Below the pieces are notes generated by a model. It was not told the DNA's origin and did no database searches. It was given only the letters and a program-made list of their open reading frames with translations. Shown in pieces: positions 13,166 to 24,200 of a stretch of DNA of 64,000 bases; positions within the stretch are counted from its first letter, which is position 1; every line of letters starts with the position of its first letter. The DNA comes from Lutjanus erythropterus (Eukaryota; Chordata; Actinopteri; Lutjaniformes; Lutjanidae): the NCBI GenBank assembly GCA_020091685.1, contig CM034595.1, forward strand, positions 9,199,132 to 9,263,131. Direction: 5' to 3'. A program made the translations under genes and the position numbers.

Positions 13166-13668
13166 TTAATATATTATTTAATATCAAAAACTTTTAATTG
13201 CATACCAACAGTTTAGTATCACTAATGACCTCATAACAATGTAGTGATGTTCAGGACACTGTTCGTGTATTAAAGTGACTGACAGCCTTGCATGCTTGCC
13301 AGGTGTGTTCATGGAGTTTTGTTTACACCTGCTGAAAGTCGAGGTGTTTCATAATCATATTTTCATGGAGCTGAATGAGGGGAGAAAAATGCTTACAAAC
13401 AACAATAAACATGATGAAGCTGCTTCTACAGAACGGTGACTCACCCTGCTGTCACACACAGAGAGAAGTGGGCAGGGCTGCAGGGGAGAATATGAGAATA
13501 GTAAACCATGAAGGAGGAAGCAAGAGGGAATTTTCCTTCGGCTCAGTGAAGATGCTTAAAAAGGAGAGTATCACTCTGCTGGAGGCGAAGAGCTGCAGAG
13601 AAGCCAGTTAGACAGAAGACAGAGAGCTCAGAGACCAAACACAGAGGGACAGCAAAGGAGACAGCAGG

Positions 13669-16600
13669 ATGGCCTGGGTTCACCTTGTGATGTCTTGGCA
13701 CATCACACTTTTTCTTTTCACTCTGGAAATAGGACATGCCACTGAAAAGAGCACCAGAGTGCCAAAAGCTTCAGCCCCAGGAGACATCATCATCGCAGGA
13801 ATCTTTCCCATGCATGAAGACGTAGACAAAGACAACAAGTCCCTTGCACCCCACATTCAGCCCTGTATCAGGTGAGCTCATTCAAACACATACAATGAAT
13901 TATATCATGATAAACAGCTTTTTCACTCTTAATCTTTTCTGACCCTGAGTCTTCAAGTGCAATTATCCAAACTCCCAAAACTTCTCCATTAAGCACCTTA
14001 AGAATCTTAGGAAGATAGTTTAGTTCTGTGAGGAGACAAAATAACATAATATTAAATATTCTTTAGAGGTGGGAGAGGTAATCAGAGCCTTTACACAAAT
14101 AAAAGCAGTAATACCACACTTGAAAAAGTCTTACATTCAACGTAAGTATAAAAGTATAAGTACAAAAAAGAAATGTATGTATGTTTCAGATGTGTCTCAG
14201 CAACACTGATGAGCAGCATGTGTCAGGTGATCAGTAGCAAGAACGTGGGTGGGACCTGTCAGCAGCCTGTCATCATGTCAGATCTGTGGATTTATTTTAA
14301 TCTCAAGGACAAAAAAAAAACCCCAACAAAAAACAGCTGACTGACACGTATGCAGAAATGCAGTTTATTAAAGTTTTATTTTGATAGCTTGAGGTGTTGA
14401 CTAAACAAAACTGCTGCTAAAAATTGTGTGTGAAAAAGTTTGAATAAAACAAAGCAGTGGTTGCATATTAACTGAGTCTTGTTGTGTTCTGTGTAATTTC
14501 TTCCTTCACGTCAGAAGATTTGTTTCACCGTTTGAACATGATGTTTTTAGATGGCAGGTGAAGTGCATCCATACAAACATCTTATTAACAGCTCACAGTT
14601 GTTTAAGAGAGAGAAAAAGATGATATCAGACCATTATCAATATCATTCCACTGCTGATATTTTTCAAGTGGGAACAAAATGTCAGCTTTGATCTCATATT
14701 TAGAGGTTAACTTGCCCTCATCATATAGAGCGTCTGTGCAAGCACTTTGTTATGACCCATATTTACATGTATTGTAAGAGGCTGCAATCATTATGATGGA
14801 GTGGTATAAAGAGTGAAAAAGTCCATGTAGTGAGGAGGTGGGGTGGAGGGACGGCTCAGACAAAGTCAGTGTTGAATCATTTCAAAATTTAAGTGACTGA
14901 AGTTATGTAAGTCATATATGTAACAGACATGCCAAACAATGATCTTTCCTAAACCTTTAGAGCTAAACCAAACCAAATTATCTTTAACTCCATACAACCT
15001 ACATCATGTGACTTACATAATGTAACATGCCTATTTTAACCCAAACCATACTCTTTCCCTAAACCTGTGGCTTTGGTGCCTTAACTTAACCAAACTGACG
15101 GTTTCACATCATTAACAACATGTTAAACATCACATGACTTATGTAACATACTCATTTTACCCCAAACAATGATCTTTTCCAAAACCTAACAGAGTAGTTT
15201 TGTTGCCTAAACCAAATCAAACTGCAAATGTTTCACAATGGTTACTGTGTTACATAAAGTAACACTTATTTTAACCCAAACCAAGATCCTTTCCTAAAGC
15301 TGCAGTTTTAGAGCCCAAACTTGACCAAAACTGCAACTGCTTCAAACTGTCTACTCGCCCTCACTGAAGGTTGGGTTTAGTTTTTTAGTCCACACTGCTG
15401 GAGTTTCACAGCAAAACAGTGTCTGCCAAACAATGGAAGTGAATGATGACCAGTTTTTAAATGGAAAAACATAAACTGCCTCCATACTGCTTGTCTGGTG
15501 TTATCAAAGTTTACACCAAAGGAGCAATATGGAGGATTTTATGTTTTTTCCATTTAAAAACTGGTCACCATTCACTTCTATTGTTTGGCAGATTCTGCAA
15601 CGCTGTTTTCCTGTGAAACTCCAGCAGTGTTTTATGGACTAAAAAACTAAACCTGACCTTCAACTGGCATGAGTTTGAATAGATGATGACTGAATTTTCA
15701 CTTTTGGGTGAACAATCCCTTTAACTCAAACCATGATCCTTTCTTAAACCTATAATTTTTTATACCTAAGCCAAACCAAACTGCCACTGTTTCACAATGT
15801 TAACCACATGTAAAATGTTGCCTGACTCATGTAATGTACCTGTTTTAAGCCAAACAATTCCTAAACCTATTTTGTTGCTTAAACATAAGCAAACTGTAAC
15901 CGTTTCACAAGCATGTGTCAAGTGTTACGTAACTAACACACCGTAGTAAGGTCCGGTTTGCCTGTCCTGTTTTGTATCCTGTTTTGTAGGTACGATGATG
16001 TGTTGCTAGACATTTAAAGTAAAAGAAACAGTTTCAGTTTTTAATTTAATCTTTATTTTACTGGACAGTCACTTTAGTCTTAAAATTGGAATAGTACTTC
16101 ACTCTCAGTATGTCACATTTGTAATGTATGTTTGACATGGCGCTGTTCTCGCAGGTTTGAATCCAGAGGCCTGGTGAAGGCGCTGGCTATGATCAATGCC
16201 ATAGAGGAGATGAATAAATCCCCTCTGCTGGCTGATGTTAACATCACGCTGGGCTACTGGATCCTGGACTCATGCTCTGATGTGAGCACAGCTCTGAGAG
16301 CCACAGAGGAACTCACCCAGCAGGTCGACTGCCTCAGAGGCAGCAACAGCTCCACCTGTGGCCAGCCAGTCCTGGCTGTTATAGGGGCCTCTTACTCTGA
16401 AACATCCATTGCCATCGCCAGGCAACTCACCCTTAGGATGATTCCTCAAGTAAGTAGCAAGGACCAGGAACGTGCTGTTTACTCAGGTACCAGTCAAGCA
16501 TCTGAGGCAAGACCAGTGAACACAGCTCTGACAATTACAGGGACCTGAAGCAGCAGAACAGGTTTGCACTGGCAGCTGATAAACGTCAGCTGGGTCTTTT

Positions 16601-19600
16601 GTGATCAGAAATTGTTTGTTGATGCTTGACTGGGAGTTTGAAGGTGACACACCAGAGTTTAACAGGAACATTAAGAGGTCCATTCTTTCTGAATGGAACT
16701 TTAATTACAACAATTAAAAACTAGTAAGTGATTCTGGAGAAAGATAGTTGATCACGGAGTCTCATTATCAGCAAAATACCAACACTTGGGCTGGGAAGAG
16801 AATAATCCAAAGCATCTGTAGACAACCTGGGAATGATTCATCAATCAACTATGGTACCCAGGAACATAAACAGGTGCTTCCTCTCTGAATGGAATTTTTT
16901 GGGTGTCAGTGATTCTGGAGAAAGATAGTTGATTGTTGACTCTTATTCCAAGGTAGTCAGATACCAGCACTTGGGCTGGGAGCCATCAACCCAAAACATC
17001 TAGATATGAGACTTATCAATCAACTATCTTACCGACCTGCAACACCAAGTTAGATTTAATAAAGCCTGAAAGCAGAGCCAAGAGGAGAGCAGAAGTCTTC
17101 TTTTTCTTCTGTCTTCTTATTCTGAAAGGTCTAGGATGACATTTTGGCCCAATAACACTAAATATAAACCACCTGCTACAGCTTGAAATCTGTGTCCGAA
17201 CCCAACAGGACCAAACAGTGTCGGGTCGGGCCTTAACTAGCACATATTTCATGGGCTTACTTTGAGTTTGAGCTGTATTCTTCTTCTTTTTCTTCTTCTT
17301 CTTCTTCTTCTTCTTCTTATTATTATTATTATTATTATTAGTAGTAGTAGTAGTAGTATCATCAGTAGTAGGGTTTTTTCTCTCCCATTTTGTTGTTGCC
17401 AATTGAAATTCGCCTCATCTGTCTCTGTCACTGCCAACTCCTATTTAGCACTGAAATATGCTAATGAGGATGGGTTCGGATTTGGACAGAAATTTGACTT
17501 TTCAGGCCCAATTAGGGCTCTACCACCTACCTAGCTTTAACAAAGAAGTAAATACCTCCTTTACTGATATTTTTATTGTTTTACTGGCACCTTTAATGTG
17601 CATAAGTGTATCAGTAGTGGGAAGAGTTCTGAAAATCTCTATTCAAGTTCAAGTACTGTTACGTTACTTAAATATTACTCAATTACAAGTAAAAGTACTG
17701 GTGATAGAAAAATACTAAGTCCCAAAACTACTCTCAGTTTCTGTCTCTCCAAATCTTCTGTCTAAATAACTCCAAACCCAACAACCGATTAATAATTAAT
17801 AACAATAATGAATAAAGTGTTAGATACAAATCATGTTTTTTTTTCTAATTTTCTTTTTCTGATTTGTTTTGTCATTTTGCTTCCTCATTTTAAGTTTTTA
17901 TTTCCTTATTCAACAAATGGCTCCAGCAGACAAAACAATGAATGAGGTGCAGTTAATTGCAATTACTTCCATCTCTATTCTATTGATTAAATATTCATGA
18001 ATACAGTTTAACTGGTGAATTTCTCAAAGCCGAATAGGCTTTTGAATAATTGATTAATTGATTAATGCTTAATGCTTTATAATCCTTACTCCAAACCTGT
18101 GCTGCTGCAGTGTTTAGCTTTTCATTTATATGTCATAGTTTTCATTGGCCTGTTTGTGATCAGTTCACCTGATTGGCAACAAAATGCAGATGAAAGGTAA
18201 TTGATTGTTTGCATTTTCAACTACTGGTTCAGGAAAACACACAAAATTTGCAACCGTAGTTTGGAGAGTAAGGCAACTGTGACATCAACAGTTAAAGTAA
18301 CTAATACTCTGAGTAGTTTTTGACATGAATACTTTTACTTGTACTTGAGTAATATTTTAACAATCTAACAGTACTTGTAATTGAGTACATATTATTATTA
18401 TTATTATTATGTATTATTATTATTATTGTTATTATTATGTATAATTGATTGTTGTTATCCTGCCAGAGGATCTTGTGATCACTTCCCTCTGTGCATGTGT
18501 GAGTGTGAAAAACTGCATGAAGTCCTCCTCCCACGGTGGTTTCAGAAAACCTGTGGACTAATAGATCAGACATGTTGTTACAGATGATGATGTTACCCCC
18601 AGAAAACAACATCTTTAGAAAAGGTAGTTGACGGTTGTGGCATGAAGGGGCTACTACTTAGATTTTATTGTGCCACCCTGTGCTGTCATGGCCCTAGATG
18701 CTATTTAAAATATTTGGCTTTGGATGAAGACTTTTAGGACTAAATAGAAACAAACTCCACATTTCAACATTTCAGTGTATGCTGATGATTCTACACTGTA
18801 CTATGCAGCAAACACTACAGAGAATTAAAGTGTCTTATCTTCTGAGTTAAATTTGGTCCTTGATTGGATAAAACTAAATAAGTTGGTGTTAAATATCTCT
18901 AAGACCAAATCTATAATTCTGGGATCGAGCCATAAGCTGTCATCTATGCCTACACTGAATCTGAACTTGGCTGGTGAACTAATACAGCAGGTGAATAAGG
19001 TTAAATTATTGGGAATAATAATAGATAGCCGATTGTCATGGGTAGATTATATTGACACAATTGTTAGGAGAAAATGGAAATGGCATTTCCATGGCAAGAA
19101 GTACCTTCCTTATGTTCCTGCACACATATTGGGGCAAGTAGTCTTTAATTTTAAGCCACGCTCACCTGTTTGGTCATCTGCATCTAAATGTGAACTGAAA
19201 GCTGCAAATTGCCCAGAACAGAGCTGCCAGACTTGTCTTGCACTGTCCCATAAGAACTAATAGAAAGTAGGCATCGTACACTTTCATGGTTACAGGTTGA
19301 GAAGAGGCTTACTTTAAACACAGTCACGTTCTTAAGCAATAGTATACTCTACTGAACCAGAATTTCTACACAGCCAAATTGTAAAATGCAGTGAAGTTCA
19401 CAATTACTTCACTAGGATAGCTGATGATGGTAAAATCATGTTACCTTTCCCAAAATATAATGCCTTAAAAAAACAGTAATTTATTGCACCATAGATTATT
19501 GGAATAACTGTCCACTTCATATCCGTCAATCCAATAGTAAATTCACATTCAAACATCATTTAAAGATGTATTATTTATGCAGCTGATCAATAGTCCAGTG

Positions 19601-21161
19601 TTTCTTAAGCATAATGTTTTGTCTTGTTGTGTTATCTGACATTCATGATGAAGCGTCGTTCTGACCTACCTCTGTTCACAGAGTGAGTGAGTCAGTATGG
19701 AAAATATTTTGGAATGTGAAAATGTAACTGTTACACGCACAATCATCGTTACATACATGTGATGTACATATGTAACACTAATGTGATGTTATGAGCTAAT
19801 GATCAATATGAGGACTTATTCTGTCCTCTGTCTCCATGATGGAGACTTCCTTTTAAAATGACAGATTTTACTTTATGGATCTCTGACAGCAGGGCGTCTC
19901 CTTCTCCAAACTCTTTAAGTTCTTTTTCTCTTTGATGCTGTTTTCATGCATGCACACTTCCTGACATATGGGACATATACAGCTGTATATAGTATTATTG
20001 AGGCATTATTTATGCTAATTTACAAGTCTCATGCACGTGCACTCAAATATGCACAGGTGGATCATTTACACAGTTATCTGAAGTTACAAGTGTTTGTTGA
20101 ATTTGACGTGCATGTATGGAAAAAAGTAATACAAATTTAAGATAAGAATATGAAAATATTCTTGCATGATGCCCATGGTTATTAGATCTTACCTTTGTTT
20201 CTTTGACACAGTTTCTGATAAGCTTACCACTTTTGTGCTGTAACATGATGAAAAATTAACCTTGACACTTGATCTTGGCCACCAGGCTGCATGTTGTCAT
20301 GATTTTTATCTATCTGGCATTTCAACTGGAAATGACAAGTGCTTTTCTTTTTCCAGATCAGTTACTCATCAACTGCTGCCACTCTGAGTGATAAGGCGCT
20401 TCCCTGCCTTCATGAGGACCATTCCTAATGCGAGTATCAGACAGCCGCCATGGTCAGTCTGCTCAGCAGCTATGGCTGGAACTGGGTGGGAATAGTTATC
20501 ACAGGCAGCGGAAATACGGCCGATCCGCTCTCAACCACTTTGTGTCCCAGGCTTCTGAAGGGGATCTGTGTGGCTTTCAGATCAATCCTACCTGAGTCTG
20601 TAAGCAGTCAGGAAGTGGGCTCTGCTATCATGCAGGCCGCGAAACCATCCTCCAGAATCCCAAGGTACAGGCGATTGTCTGGTTTGCCAAACCAACGCAC
20701 ATGATGAACCTTTACAAGGAGATCAAGGATCAGATACTGAGAACAGGACACAGCTTGGACTCCATGAGAAGAGTCTGGGTGGCCAGTGACAGCTGGTCCT
20801 CCTCCAGCTCTGTGAAAGGTAGCCTCACTCTGGAGGACATTGGACATGTTGTGGGCTTCACCTTCAAAAGTGGAAACCTGTCATCATTCTCCAGGTACCT
20901 GACAAAGCTGAAGACGGCTGTACATGACTATACAGAGAATAACCCCTTCATGCAGGAGCTCTACATGGAGGTTAATGCTAGTAAAGTTTCTGGAGATGCT
21001 GACCTGGTGTCTCAGGCTGTGGACAACCTCAAACAACACGTCCATGCTGACACTATCTTCAGTGTTGAGATGGCTGTGAGCGCCATCGCTCAGGCTGTGG
21101 TGTCTGTCTGCAGGGACCACGACTGCAAAACACCAGACGCAGTGCAACCCTGGGAGGTACT

Positions 21162-21223
<62 letters not shown>

Positions 21224-24200
21224 GTGCTCTTGTGTTGTACTTATGAGGTTGACAAAGATTAATTTTAGAGTGTGGATAAAGAGTTAGGGTTACAGACAGC
21301 TAAGATTAGATTCAGATAACAGCTGTAGGAATTGGCTGTTGACACAGGTCATCAAAATTATGACTTTGATACAGTATCCTTCCTAAAAATAGATTTTCAA
21401 GTTTCTACTTTTACTCCTGCTTAAGTATGCATTACAAGATGTAATCTATTTAGTTACTTTTAAAATCATAGTTTAGTACTGAGTGCACATTAAACATTTC
21501 ATCTGTATTTTAGTAGCCAATAAAATGATCTCATCACAAATGGACCAATGAAAACCAGGAGACACAAAGGGAAAACAAAATTCTGCAGCAGTACAGGTTT
21601 GGAGTAAGGATGTTAATGATTAATGATTAATCATTAATTGATTAATCACAGTTAAGAATTTAACCAATTTAAAAATTCATGGATATTTAGTAGAGCTGCA
21701 ACATATGGACGAAAAACAAAACAAAATGCTTCTGTAGCACACATTTGAAATAAAGATGTTAATGATTAATCAATAATCGATTAATTTCCATTAAGAATTT
21801 AACCAATTAAAAATGTATTCATGGATATTTAATCAATAGACATGCCAGCGGCTGCACTTCATTTGACACTGTTTTATCTGACATGGCTAAGACTTAACAT
21901 GAGAAAATTGAAAATAAAGAAAAGAATGTGTTTTGTATCTTATAAATTAGTAATGATTAATCAGATGTTAGCGTTTTCAGCTATTGGTTCAGAAAAATAC
22001 AAAATTTGCAGTCCTGGTTTGGAGAGGTGAGGTGACTGTGACATCAACAGTTAAAAGTAACTAATACTCTGATTAGTTTTTGTGACGCCAGTACTTTTAC
22101 TTGTAATTGAGTATTATTTTAGCAGTGTAACAGTATTTGTACTTGAGCACAGATGTTCAATACCTAAAATACTAGGACAAGTAATGGAATAATATGTAAG
22201 ATGACCGCCCTACTCAGAGTATTTAATATTTAATGAATCATCAATAACAGCATTCAATGAAATTTTGTCTAAATGACTCCTTCTCTCTTCTGCTCAGTGG
22301 TCACACTCACCTCTCCAAAGTAGGCCCCACCCCCACCCCCCGCCACTCGTCAGGATAAGTGGCAATGGACAATGGATGGATAGTTGATTAATTATCAAAA
22401 ATTTATAAACGCATGACCCCCCCACCCAAAAAAGTTTTTGTTTTTTCATTTTAATTTTTTTCAGTTTTTCCCGTATTTTTTCATTATTCAACAAATGAGG
22501 TGCAATTACCGTAATTTACATAATCGATTAATACATTTTTAATCGGTCAAATTCCTAATGGCAATTAATCAGTGAATAATCTTTAACATCCCTATTCCAA
22601 ACCTGTGCCTGCAGCATTGTTTTTGTCTTTTTCATCTGTATCTCCTGGTTTTCATTGGCCTGTTTGTGATCAGATCATCTTATTGGCTAGAAAATGCAGG
22701 TGAAAGGTTTGGATATTAGTTCAAATTATACTCAGTACTGATTTCTGATATTAAACGTAACTAAGAAGATTACATAGTGTAATGAATACTTAAGTACAAG
22801 TGAAAGTACAGACTTGAAAATATCCTACTACTACTAAAAGTACAAGTACCTCAGAAAACTACTCAATTACAGTAATTTGAGTATTTGTAATTAGTTACTT
22901 CCACCCCTGACACACAGTAAGTACAAAGTATGTGTCTGCTCAGTTTTAAGGGAGTTATGTTTGATTTATTTATATTTATTTATTTTTTCTTTTTTTACAA
23001 AATAAGTTCAAATACCTTGTTAAAATGTTGTATATATAGCTCTATTGCTTGTTGTCTATTAGTATTCAAGGATTCATGAATACACCCCACACCTTAAAAC
23101 AGCTTCACCTGGCCTCTCCTCTGTTTTGCTGTCTAATCACAGGAACTAGCTCCAGCTTCTCCTGTAGGCTGGGCATCCGTTCATAATATGTACAGTGCCA
23201 CCCCTAGATTAACAGGATTGGTTCCTTAGGTTTAGGTTAGCCTGACTGAATCTGTTTTTTTTAGACTGTTTCTGCTCACTGCAGTTTCAGAGCAACAAAT
23301 GTTACAAACATGATTTCCACCTTTAATAAATGAAATGTCTTGCCTCCTCTAGGTGTTAGATGCTCTGCGGAAGAACAAGTTTGAACATAGAGGAAAGAAC
23401 TATGAGTTTGACAGAGGAGAGATCAACCTGGGCTACGATGTGACGATGTGGAGGTCAGATGGACAGAACATCCATGTTGGTGATGTTGTAGCTGAGTATC
23501 ACCCACACAGCAACAACTTCATCCACACCAACTGCAACACCACCCGACATTTCCTGGATCTGAAGGTAGGCCCTCATTCTGCTGCCCGTATAGTCATTTT
23601 CTATAAACAGAAACCCAGACACACATCCAGCAGTGTCTGCTTACTGAAAACATTCAGACCATTACAACTGACTTAAAGGGATAGTTCATCCAAAAATGAA
23701 AATTCCGTCATTATCTACTCACCCTCATGCTGATTGAAGGTCAGCTGTAGTTTTTTAGTCCACAAAACACTGCTGGAGTTTCACAGGAAAACAGTGTTGC
23801 AGAATCTCCCAAACTCTCTCTGGAATGGTGACCAGTTTTCAAATGTAAAAAAACAACAGACTAAAGACATCAAATGCCTCCATGCTGCTTGTCTGGTGTA
23901 ATCCAAGTCTCCTAAAGCCCCAACATGCCAAGTTGACTTCACTGTACATCCTTAGCATGGAGCCATGTTCACGTGCACATGAACACTGTCTGAATTGGGT
24001 GTGTGTGTTGTGGCAGTGTGCAAATGGCATGTTGGGACTTTAGGAGACATGCCAGAATTATGCCAGACAAGCAGTATGGAGGCATTTTGTCTTTTTTTTG
24101 CCAGTTTGGGGGACTTTTTGCCTGTAAAACTCCAGCAGAATTTTGCAGACTAACTAACTAAACTTGACCCTCAGTCGGCATGAGGGTGAGTAGATAATGA

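Noticed and set aside
17016..17534. Long open frames with poly-Lys, poly-Asn, poly-Ile and poly-Leu
   Set aside because: Products of the compound trinucleotide microsatellite.
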